30,816 nt of DNA, taken from positions 1-30,816 of the forward strand of contig JAEZHX010000021.1 in NCBI GenBank assembly GCA_023436765.1, read 5' to 3'. Source of the DNA: Bacillota bacterium. Lineage in GTDB: Bacteria > Bacillota > Clostridia > Lachnospirales > Lachnospiraceae. Shown one piece after another: positions 24,470-30,816 of the stretch. The number at the start of each line of letters is the position of its first letter. Position 1 is the stretch's first letter. The notes under the pieces are model-generated. The model saw only the letters and a list, made by a program, of their open reading frames with translations. It searched no databases and was not told where the DNA came from. The position numbers and the translations under genes are program-made.

Positions 24470-26113
24470 TTACTTTGCTAATTTAACAAATCTGTAGTTC
24501 ATATCCTGGAATGCTGTTCTAAGTACGCCAGAATCAATCTTGCCGCTATATACATATTCTCTGGATCTCCAGTAAACAGGTCCGATCGGAAGATCTTCAA
24601 GTAATATCTTTTCAAGCTCTACTAAATAACCGAAACGGGTCTTCTTATCAAGCTCTGTACGAACTTTATCAAGTAATTCATCATATCGAGCATTAGAATA
24701 GCTGGAATGGTTATTTCCGCCACCGGTTTCAAACATATCCAGGAAGGTCATAGGATCGTTGTAGTCAGGACCCCAACCAGCGAATACTAAGGAGAAATCC
24801 TTATTGGACATTCTCTCAAGTCTGCTCTTGAAAGGCATAGACTCAACCTTGATATCAATACCAAGATTAGTTTTTAACTGTTCCTGAACAAAGGTTGCAT
24901 ATTTAACAGCAGTATCACCGTCATCACAGATCATGGTAATCTCAACGCTGCTTACACCAAGCTCTGTTAATGCAGTATTATATAATTCAACTGCTTTTTC
25001 CTTATCAAATACAGGAATGATCTGGCCAACTTCTTCACTGAACTTCTTATCTAAACCGGTAACTACAGGTGCAGTAAAAGATGTGGCAGGTTTGGATTCA
25101 TTCTTAATGATTGCACTTACAAAGGCCTGCTTATCAATCGCATAGGTCAGGGCCTTACGAAGGTTATTGTTCTTAAGGTAAGTATCTTCCACATTGAACT
25201 CTAAGTACCAAGAGGAACCATCATCGTAAGTATTTACAGGGAACATCTCAGCTCTGAGTGTCTTAGCCTGATCACCGTTAACACCGATAACGTCAACCTC
25301 TCCGGCCTTAAATGCATTTAAAGCTGCGTTGGTGTCATTAATCATTACCATAGTGATCTTATCAAGGTTGATTTTCTTGGAGTCCGGATAGTCAGCATTC
25401 TTCTCGAGAACGATCTTGCTCTCATGCTCCCAGGAGGTCATCTTGAAAGGTCCGTTGTATACCATCTTGTCAGCATCGGTACCATATGCCTCACCAAACT
25501 CTTTATAAGCCTTCTCATTAACAGGAGCGAAAACGCCGAATGCTAACTGGGAAAGGAAATAAGCAGTGGGATTTTCAAGAGTTACTTCCAACTCATAATC
25601 GGATAGAGCCTTGAAGCCAAGTTCTTCTGCCCCAACTTCACCTAAGTTGAATTTTTCACCGTTCTTGAATACATATCCGAAATAAGCATAGTCAGATACA
25701 AATGCGGGATCCAAGAGAGAGGTCCATGCAAATACGAAGTCATGTGCAGTAACGGGCTCTCCGTTTGTCCACTTCATATCCTGACGAAGATTAAAGGTAT
25801 AAACCAGGCCATCATCACTAACCTTGTAATCCTTTGCTACGCCGGGAATAGGTTGGTCATTTTCGTCAAGCATCATAAGATTTTCAACTACATGACGAAG
25901 AACTGAGAAGGATACGGTGTCTGTCATAGTTACAGAGAACATATCCGGGGGCTCAGATGCAATGTTTACAGTTATCGCATTTTTGTCAGCGGTTCCGGGA
26001 TAAGCACTTCTGTCTTCCTTCTTATCGGAGCCTGCTTTTGCGCCGCAGCCTGCCAGAGTTAATACTGTCATGGCAAGGACTAAGAGAACGGCAAGAATCT
26101 TCTTTAATTTCAT
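24470..26113 (-). CDS. oppA: Oligopeptide-binding lipoprotein OppA
   Basis: A 547-residue extracellular solute-binding protein of SBP family 5. The start is ATG 26113, preceded by AAGGAGGAG seven bases upstream; a longer frame from 26200 would run through the leader hairpin and promoter. The signal peptide MKLKKILAVLLVLAMTVLT ends in the lipobox LAGC with Cys23 as the lipid-anchored residue. The mature part has SEPPDMFSVTMTDT, RQDMKWTNGEPVTAHDFVFAW and WGPDYNDPMTFLDMF, all typical of OppA. It captures peptides for OppBCDF. Confidence 0.96.
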   Translation of the reverse strand: MKLKKILAVLLVLAMTVLTLAGCGAKAGSDKKEDRSAYPGTADKNAITVNIASEPPDMFSVTMTDTVSFSVLRHVVENLMMLDENDQPIPGVAKDYKVSDDGLVYTFNLRQDMKWTNGEPVTAHDFVFAWTSLLDPAFVSDYAYFGYVFKNGEKFNLGEVGAEELGFKALSDYELEVTLENPTAYFLSQLAFGVFAPVNEKAYKEFGEAYGTDADKMVYNGPFKMTSWEHESKIVLEKNADYPDSKKINLDKITMVMINDTNAALNAFKAGEVDVIGVNGDQAKTLRAEMFPVNTYDDGSSWYLEFNVEDTYLKNNNLRKALTYAIDKQAFVSAIIKNESKPATSFTAPVVTGLDKKFSEEVGQIIPVFDKEKAVELYNTALTELGVSSVEITMICDDGDTAVKYATFVQEQLKTNLGIDIKVESMPFKSRLERMSNKDFSLVFAGWGPDYNDPMTFLDMFETGGGNNHSSYSNARYDELLDKVRTELDKKTRFGYLVELEKILLEDLPIGPVYWRSREYVYSGKIDSGVLRTAFQDMNYRFVKLAK

Positions 26114-26134
26114 AAATATTCTCCTCCTTTTACT

Positions 26135-26168
26135 ATAAAAAGGAAGTATATTTTCCATACACTTCCTT
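26135..26168 (-). promoter_or_regulatory. Terminator-like hairpin in the oppA leader
   Basis: On the minus strand AAGGAAGTGTAT and ATATACTTCCTT form a 12-bp stem (one G-U) over 26140-26168, followed by TTTTTA. It sits between the oppA promoter and its RBS, the place for an attenuator or a 5' mRNA stabiliser. Confidence 0.5.
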
Positions 26169-26188
26169 AGTATATAAATGATAAGACA

Positions 26189-26217
26189 ATCATAATACAA
26201 AACTTCAAAATAGTCAA
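26189..26217 (-). promoter_or_regulatory. Promoter for oppA
   Basis: On the minus strand TTGACT (26212-26217), 17 bases, TATGAT (26189-26194), five of six consensus matches in each box. Confidence 0.7.
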
Positions 26218-26285
26218 GATAATAACTATAACCAATATGGTGAAATATTCAACTGATTCGTGTTTTTTTCTTACTTGCTATTTCT

Positions 26286-26398
26286 GTGAAGAGGGTCACA
26301 AAATACCCCAAAAAACATATAATGTGGCATGAAGGAAAACAGAAATGCCAAATGTGAATTGCGAAAAGCACAATTCACAGTGTAAAGAGTTCACAAAA
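26286..26398 (+). repeat. Imperfect direct repeat and inverted repeat upstream of dpaA
   Basis: GTGAAGAGGGTCACAAAA (26286-26303) is echoed by GTGTAAAGAGTTCACAAAA (26380-26398). Between them GTGAATTG (26354-26361) and CAATTCAC (26371-26378) form an inverted repeat. These may be regulator sites of the sporulation promoter. Confidence 0.4.
26298..26324 (+). promoter_or_regulatory. Sigma-K-like promoter for dpaAB
   Basis: AC (26298-26299), 16 bases, then CATATAATG (26316-26324). The known sigma-K pattern is AC, 16-17 bases, CATAnnnTA; this differs at the last base. In Bacillus spoVF is transcribed by sigma-K in the mother cell, so the match fits, but motif strength is modest. Confidence 0.45.
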
Positions 26399-26426
26399 AA
26401 GAATTCTTAGGCGGAATGGAGGTTTC

Positions 26427-27335
26427 ATGTCTTCTCTTTTTGAAATCGGTATCTTCGGCGGAGACCTTAGACAGGTATATATGGCGGCTTCCTTTCTGAG
26501 TAAAGGGTATCGTGTTGCCACCTACAGCCTGTCAGAGGAAATAAATGACTACATGGACCGGCATGTAAATGCCGTCACAGAACAGAACCATTATCAGGCG
26601 CATACCTTAAGTGATCTGTTTGACCACTGCAAGGTCCTGATCGGACCGATCCCCATGACAAGAGATCAGATTAACATTACCTCCAAGAACACCCCTACAG
26701 ATCTTACGGTTGCCCATGTCGCTTATTTACTGAGGGAAAATCAAATTCTGATCGGCGGTGCCTTTCCTGCACCACTGTCCGACCTCTGCAGCTCCAGGCA
26801 CATTCCCAGCTATGATTTGATGGAAGATGAGAAAATTACCATCCTCAATGCCATTGCGACAGCAGAAGGCTCCCTGATGGAAGCGATCCGGGAAAGTGAC
26901 CGGAACCTCCATGGAAGCAGCTGCCTGGTATTAGGTTATGGCCGTTGCGCCAAGGTATTGGCACAGAAGCTGAAGGCGCTGGATGCTTATGTCACGGTTG
27001 CAGCCAGAAGCAGGGATGCCCTTGCCTATGCAACTGCGGCAGGCCTGAATGCGATTCATATCTCTACCATGAGCAGTATTCTGCCCTCCTTCCATTTCAT
27101 ATTCAATACCATTCCTTCTATGATTCTAGATCAGAATACCTTAAGCCTGGTTCAACCCCATGCTGTTATCATCGATATTTCCTCCGCGCCGGGAGGAGTG
27201 GATTATAGCTATGCAGCTTCTCTGAAGCTAAATGCGAAGCTGTGTCTGGGACTCCCCGGCAAAGTAGCTCCCAGAACCTCCTCCGATATTTTGGTTACTG
27301 AAATTATTGCATTCCTGAAAGAAAGAAGTGATTAA
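26427..27335 (+). CDS. dpaA: Dipicolinate synthase subunit A
   Basis: A 302-residue protein (spoVFA in Bacillus, about 297 aa). With DpaB it oxidises a dihydrodipicolinate-pathway intermediate to dipicolinic acid in the mother cell; the product is then loaded into the spore core. IGIFGGDLRQVYMAASFLSK begins the DpaA-specific N-terminal domain. The C-terminal half is a Rossmann domain of the S-adenosylhomocysteine-hydrolase type with LVLGYGRCAKVLAQKL (GxGRxxKxLA), AARS and IIDISSAPGGVDY. GGAGG lies four bases before the ATG. The stop codon is directly followed by the dpaB ATG. Confidence 0.95.
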   Translation: MSSLFEIGIFGGDLRQVYMAASFLSKGYRVATYSLSEEINDYMDRHVNAVTEQNHYQAHTLSDLFDHCKVLIGPIPMTRDQINITSKNTPTDLTVAHVAYLLRENQILIGGAFPAPLSDLCSSRHIPSYDLMEDEKITILNAIATAEGSLMEAIRESDRNLHGSSCLVLGYGRCAKVLAQKLKALDAYVTVAARSRDALAYATAAGLNAIHISTMSSILPSFHFIFNTIPSMILDQNTLSLVQPHAVIIDISSAPGGVDYSYAASLKLNAKLCLGLPGKVAPRTSSDILVTEIIAFLKERSD

Positions 27336-27923
27336 ATGACCCTTAACGAAAAAAATGTCGCGATAGCCCTGACCGGATCATTTTGTACTTTTGATAGAGT
27401 ATTCACTGAGTTTGAGAAGCTGGCTGCCGAAGGAGCTCATCTGTATCCCATCTTCTCCGTCCCTTCCGCTACCTACGATACCAGATTTGGTAAAGCAGAG
27501 GATTGGTATGCCAGAGCAGAGAAAATCTCAGATAAGCCACCGGTTACAACAATCATTGAAGCTGAAAAATTCGGACCGAGCAATCTGCTTGATGTCCTTA
27601 TGATAGCACCCTGCACCGGTAACACCTTGGCAAAGCTTGCTTATGGCATTACCGACTCTCCCGTCCTCATGGCAGCAAAAGGGCACCTTAGGAATAACAA
27701 ACCTGTGGTTCTGGCTATCTCGACCAATGATGCCCTGGGTGCAAATATGAAGAACATAGGATTACTGATGAACTCCAAGAATATCTTTTTTGTCCCCTAT
27801 GGCCAGGATAATTACAAAACAAAGCCCTATTCCATGGTGGCTCACTTTGACCTGATCCATCCTACGATTCTGGAGGCCCTGCAGGGGCGGCAGCTTCAGC
27901 CCGTTATCCTTAGCCCGAAATAG
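27336..27923 (+). CDS. dpaB: Dipicolinate synthase subunit B
   Basis: A 195-residue flavoprotein-fold subunit (spoVFB, about 200 aa in Bacillus). VAIALTGSFCTFDRVF near the N-terminus is the phosphate-type loop of the flavoprotein family, and MIAPCTGNTLAKLAYGITDSPVLMAAKGHLRN is diagnostic. The ATG directly abuts the dpaA stop, with only a weak purine-rich stretch before it, so translation is probably coupled. Unlike in Bacillus, no asd, dapG or dapA gene follows. Confidence 0.95.
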   Translation: MTLNEKNVAIALTGSFCTFDRVFTEFEKLAAEGAHLYPIFSVPSATYDTRFGKAEDWYARAEKISDKPPVTTIIEAEKFGPSNLLDVLMIAPCTGNTLAKLAYGITDSPVLMAAKGHLRNNKPVVLAISTNDALGANMKNIGLLMNSKNIFFVPYGQDNYKTKPYSMVAHFDLIHPTILEALQGRQLQPVILSPK

Positions 27924-27942
27924 ACCTGTTTCTTCAATATAA

Positions 27943-28073
27943 AAGCAAAGGTGCTTTCCATTCGATTGCCCGGACCTTATGGCTTATGGCTCCATGATGA
28001 TTCACGGTATTTCATGCTTACCATGATAATCAGCCTGACATATCCGTGGCATTCGGATGAGGCACCTTTGCTT
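27943..28073 (+). repeat. 131-bp imperfect palindrome between dpaB and asnB
   Basis: AAGCAAAGGTGC (27943-27954) is the exact complement of GCACCTTTGCTT (28062-28073). Inside, 27959-27974 pairs with 28043-28059 with one bulge, one U-U and one U-G. It starts 19 bases after the dpaB stop. There is no T-run after it on the plus strand, so it is not a standard terminator for dpaB. Confidence 0.6.
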
Positions 28074-28157
28074 ATCCTGTCTGCAATTGCATAACTAATA
28101 CATCTTATGCTGAGGATCAGCGATATCATAATTAAAATAATTTAAGAGGTGGTTCCT

Positions 28158-30008
28158 ATGTGTGGCATAGCCGGTTTCAGCAATCCTATGGCTGATTATA
28201 CGAAGGAGCATGGTGAATGGCTTAAGATATTGGATGGAATGAAACAGGCTCTGTCACACAGAGGTCCTGACGACGAGGGGGATTTTCTGTTCCCTCAGGT
28301 AGGGTTCGCCCATACCAGACTATCCATTATTGACTTAAACCGCGGACATCAGCCAATGACCAAAGAAAAATTCGGTGCCTCCTATACGATCATATATAAT
28401 GGAGAAATCTACAATACTACAGAGCTTCGGAATAATCTGATGCGAATGGGATACCTGTTTAAGACCCATACGGATACGGAGGTCATTCTGACCGGATATA
28501 TGGCCTTCGGTGCGGATTTCGTAAAGGAGCTGAACGGAATCTTTTCCTTTGCCATCTGGGATGACAATAGCAAACGGCTGCTCCTGTTTCGGGACCGTCT
28601 CGGAGTTAAGCCCCTGTTTTATACCATGATCGGAGAGACTCTGATTTTTGCCTCCGAGATCAAAGCCCTGTTGGTATATCCGGGCTTCAAGCCGAGAGTG
28701 GACACTGCAGGCTTGTGCGAAGTACTGGCACTGGGTCCCGCAAAATCTTATGGAACCGGTATTTTTAAGGATGTCTATGAGGTGTTGCCCGGACATTACA
28801 TGATCTACGACAGTAACGGACGAAAAGAATCTTCTTATTGGAATCTGGTCAGTGCACCGCATACGGATCATTATTCGGATACCGTTGAGAAGACTTCCTT
28901 CCTGATCTATGATTCCGTGAAGAGACAGATGATTTCCGATATCCCGATCTGCACCTTCCTGTCCGGAGGTGTGGACTCCAGTCTGGTTACTGCGATCTGC
29001 GCTAAGGAATTAAAAAAATACGGGAAGCAGATTGAGACCTATTCCTTCGATTTTGTGGATAATGACATACATTTTAAGTCCAACTCCTTCCAGCCCTCCA
29101 TGGACCGCCCCTATGTGGATATCATGGTTCAGCATGTGGGAAGTAAACATACTTATCTGGAATGCAATAACGATGACCTTGCAGATAAGCTTTATGAAGC
29201 GGTGGATGCCAGGGATCTGCCTAATATGGCCGACGTGGAATCCTCTCTGCTTTATTTCTGCAGCAAGGTGGCAGAGAAGACAAAGGTTGCCCTTACCGGG
29301 GAGTGTGCGGATGAGATCTTCGGCGGCTATCCCTGGTTCCATAATCCGGAGATTCTGGCCCGTGATACCTTTCCCTGGTCCATGAACATGGATACGAGAA
29401 AGCTTCTGTTGTCCGATGATTTTCTGTCTAAGGCCGATCTTGATGGTTATGTTCATGCAGCCTATGTAAAATCCGTTGAGGAAACCCCGAAGCTGGCCGG
29501 AGAAAGCAAAACCGAGGCCCGTCGAAGGGAAATCTCTTACCTTAATTTAAAGTGGTTCATGGTTACGTTACTGGATCGGATGGACCGCTGTAGTATGTAT
29601 TCGGGGTTAGAAGCAAGAGTTCCCTTCGCCGACCACCGGATTGTCGAGTACCTATGGAATGTTCCCTGGGAGATGAAATCCCCTAACGGAGTGGTAAAAG
29701 GATTATTAAGAGATTCCGGCCGTGGTCTTATCCCTGATGAGATCCTGTATCGCAAAAAGAGCCCATATCCCAAGACTTATCATCCGGAATACGAGCGAAT
29801 GCTGGGCAATCGGCTGTTGGAGGTTCTGGCGAATCCCAACGCTCCGATCCGACCCCTCATCGACCTTAGGAAGGTGAAAACCTTTCTAGCTGCACCCTCT
29901 GATTACGGAAAGCCCTGGTACGGACAGCTGATGGCAGCTCCGCAGCTGATCGCCTATCTGCTTCAGATCAACTATTGGCTGGAGAAATATCATATCGAGC
30001 TTATTTAA
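28158..30008 (+). CDS. asnB: Asparagine synthase (glutamine-hydrolysing)
   Basis: A 616-residue class II amidotransferase that makes asparagine from aspartate, ATP and glutamine. The start is ATG 28158, so that Cys2 (MCGIAGF) becomes the N-terminal nucleophile; the in-frame GTG at 28149 would bury it. AAGAGGTGG is the RBS. Glutaminase motifs: ALSHRGPDDEG, HTRLSIIDL and YNGEIYN. The synthetase domain has the PP-loop FLSGGVDSS (about residues 265-273), SFDF, GECADEIFGGYPWF and MDRCSMYSGLEARVPFADH. It follows dpaB by 234 bases of structured leader; no T-box core is visible there. AsnB-type proteins can also amidate cell-wall precursors, but the length and motifs fit true asparagine synthase. Confidence 0.94.
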   Translation: MCGIAGFSNPMADYTKEHGEWLKILDGMKQALSHRGPDDEGDFLFPQVGFAHTRLSIIDLNRGHQPMTKEKFGASYTIIYNGEIYNTTELRNNLMRMGYLFKTHTDTEVILTGYMAFGADFVKELNGIFSFAIWDDNSKRLLLFRDRLGVKPLFYTMIGETLIFASEIKALLVYPGFKPRVDTAGLCEVLALGPAKSYGTGIFKDVYEVLPGHYMIYDSNGRKESSYWNLVSAPHTDHYSDTVEKTSFLIYDSVKRQMISDIPICTFLSGGVDSSLVTAICAKELKKYGKQIETYSFDFVDNDIHFKSNSFQPSMDRPYVDIMVQHVGSKHTYLECNNDDLADKLYEAVDARDLPNMADVESSLLYFCSKVAEKTKVALTGECADEIFGGYPWFHNPEILARDTFPWSMNMDTRKLLLSDDFLSKADLDGYVHAAYVKSVEETPKLAGESKTEARRREISYLNLKWFMVTLLDRMDRCSMYSGLEARVPFADHRIVEYLWNVPWEMKSPNGVVKGLLRDSGRGLIPDEILYRKKSPYPKTYHPEYERMLGNRLLEVLANPNAPIRPLIDLRKVKTFLAAPSDYGKPWYGQLMAAPQLIAYLLQINYWLEKYHIELI

Positions 30009-30035
30009 CGTAGTTTTATCTTTCATTCATATAAG

Positions 30036-30087
30036 AATAGCCGGGTTCTCTGTGAGCTGGCTGCTCCTGTAAGTAAACCCGGCTATT
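30036..30087. terminator. Bidirectional terminator-like hairpin
   Basis: AATAGCCGGGTT (30036-30047) is the exact complement of AACCCGGCTATT (30076-30087). It lies between the convergent asnB (plus) and the small protein gene (minus) and can serve both. Confidence 0.7.
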
Positions 30088-30094
30088 CCTTTCG

Positions 30095-30328
30095 CTATTC
30101 TCCATGCTTTTCAGCAAATTCTTTCATGATTCCCGATACCTCATCCCTATGGTCCGGTTTCAGCAGGGCAGTCATTTTTGGAATAAACTGCCTGATATCA
30201 TCCTTCGTAAACCCTACCTCCTGCTGCTTCCTGAAATGCTCCTCCAGCAGCGCCTTAGCATCCTCTGCTTTATCCTCCTGTACCCGTTCCATAATAAACT
30301 GATAGAATTTCTCCTGACCCTGATTCAT
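30095..30328 (-). CDS. Small helical protein, unrecognised
   Basis: A 77-residue highly charged, soluble, mostly helical protein (MNQGQEKFYQFIMERV at the start, MKEFAEKHGE at the end), without cysteines, signal peptide or membrane segment. GGAGG lies six bases before the ATG. The coding appearance, good RBS and bounded terminators support a real gene. I recognise no family. A heptad-like spacing of hydrophobics suggests a helical bundle. It follows yajC on the same strand, but a strong terminator separates them. Confidence 0.7.
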   Translation of the reverse strand: MNQGQEKFYQFIMERVQEDKAEDAKALLEEHFRKQQEVGFTKDDIRQFIPKMTALLKPDHRDEVSGIMKEFAEKHGE

Positions 30329-30490
30329 AAGATACCTCCGTTCTACAATCTATACTTAGTATTGCATGAATGATGGAAATTATCCTGCTGATAGCAGCTC
30401 AGCGTATATATTTCATCCGTATCCATTTCCAGGCATCTGTTTATCATCAATTTGCGGACACTGCTTCCTGTTTACTTCCGGCCGTATATA

Positions 30491-30560
30491 GTTAAAAATA
30501 AAAGCCACCGGTCATAACCTGGCAGATTAATTATTCTACTGCCATATACCCCGGTGGCTT
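30491..30560 (-). terminator. Intrinsic terminator of yajC
   Basis: AAGCCACCGG (30502-30511) pairs with CCGGTGGCTT (30551-30560), with an inner TGGCAG/CTGCCA stem. On the minus strand it is followed by TTTTATTTTTAAC. Confidence 0.85.
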
Positions 30561-30568
30561 GTTTCTTC

Positions 30569-30816
30569 CTATGCGTTTTTCTCTGTATTAGGCTTCTCGA
30601 TCTCTGCGATTGCGTTCTTTTTCATCGGGATACGGCAGTTCTTATTATTACCGAATTCCACGATTACAATCTCGTCCATAACATCAATAACAACTCCGTA
30701 GAAACCGCTGGATGTCAGAACGGAATCCCCTGCTGCCACGGTTGATAACATAGCCTGCATCTGTCTCTGCTGCTTTTTCTGAGGACGAATCAGCATAAAA
30801 TACAGTAAAAATCCTA
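30569..30816 (-). CDS. yajC: Preprotein translocase subunit YajC, 5' end outside window
   Basis: The frame is open to the right edge (82 residues seen). It reads FMLIRPQKKQQRQMQAML directly after a hydrophobic stretch that continues out of the window, then the YajC core AGDSVLTSSGFYGVV and VEFGNN. YajC is a single-pass accessory of the Sec translocase (SecDF-YajC). The internal Met at 30796 is not the true start, because the TM helix lies upstream of it. The tail IEKPNTEKNA is short and charged. Confidence 0.92.
   Translation of the reverse strand, partial: GFLLYFMLIRPQKKQQRQMQAMLSTVAAGDSVLTSSGFYGVVIDVMDEIVIVEFGNNKNCRIPMKKNAIAEIEKPNTEKNA

Larger units (their letters stand above)
26114..26426. 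other. Divergent oppA / dpaA intergenic region
   Basis: This 313-base gap holds the oppA leader hairpin (26135-26168) and oppA promoter (26189-26217) on the minus strand. On the plus strand it has a sigma-K-like promoter (26298-26324), a 18-19-bp imperfect direct repeat and a GTGAATTG inverted repeat, in front of dpaA. No ORF is supported. Confidence 0.6.

Noticed and set aside
27924..28157. Possible T-box or other riboswitch in front of asnB
   Set aside because: asnB is often T-box controlled in Firmicutes, but I cannot find the conserved AGGGTGG-type core or a following terminator.
28335..28871. 178-codon minus-strand open frame
   Set aside because: Antisense to the conserved asnB coding region, with no RBS or recognisable motif; a shadow frame.
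29010..29456. 148-codon minus-strand open frame
   Set aside because: Antisense to the asnB synthetase domain; composition is what a shadow frame would give.

Overview
The window looks like the chromosome of an anaerobic, spore-forming Firmicute of the Lachnospiraceae / Clostridium XIVa type. The reasons are strong AGGAGG-type ribosome binding sites, moderate G+C, a lipoprotein-dependent Opp transporter, the dipicolinate synthase pair dpaA/dpaB (a spore-specific function), and a Gram-positive cpsB/cpsD/cpsC exopolysaccharide control module. I see no rRNA, tRNA, CRISPR array, insertion sequence or phage gene.

Left part (about 500-19050, all minus strand): one long surface-polymer operon read from a good promoter at 19025-19053. 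In order it encodes a CpsB/YwqE-type phosphatase, a BY-kinase with a tyrosine-rich tail, an atypical two-TM protein, a polyprenyl-phosphate sugar-1-phosphate transferase, two GT4 glycosyltransferases, a radical SAM protein, a third GT4, a GT2, a Wzy-like polymerase, a Wzx-like flippase and a TagF/TagB-like polyol-phosphate transferase. Next come a fused cytidylyltransferase-aldolase, a D-2-hydroxyacid dehydrogenase, the expected CpsC/Wzz co-polymerase, and a UDP-sugar dehydrogenase homologue that has lost most of its active site. The proteins fit a Wzx/Wzy-type pathway: lipid-linked repeat units are assembled in the cytosol, flipped, polymerised, and tuned by the phosphatase/kinase/CpsC module. 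The promoter-distal block (2850-6761) looks like a dedicated route to an unusual CDP-activated building block and its transfer to the polymer. This is the best candidate for an undescribed system here. Downstream, at the left edge, is a partial P-loop kinase-like gene with its own promoter and a palindromic operator-like site.

Middle (19200-26220, minus strand): a GNAT acetyltransferase with its own promoter and terminator, then a complete oligopeptide ABC transporter, oppA followed by oppB-C-D-F. oppA and oppBCDF have separate promoters. The locus has several long intergenic hairpins: one in the oppA leader, one after oppA, one in the oppB leader, and a 184-bp tiered palindrome after oppF.

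Right part (26290-30816): dpaA-dpaB on the plus strand, behind a sigma-K-like promoter; an unexplained long hairpin; asnB (glutamine-hydrolysing asparagine synthase); and then, on the minus strand, a small unrecognised helical protein and the 3' part of yajC, with clear intrinsic terminators between them. Start codons were re-chosen from ribosome binding sites for several genes, as noted in each entry. All functions are assigned by reading motifs; no database search was run.
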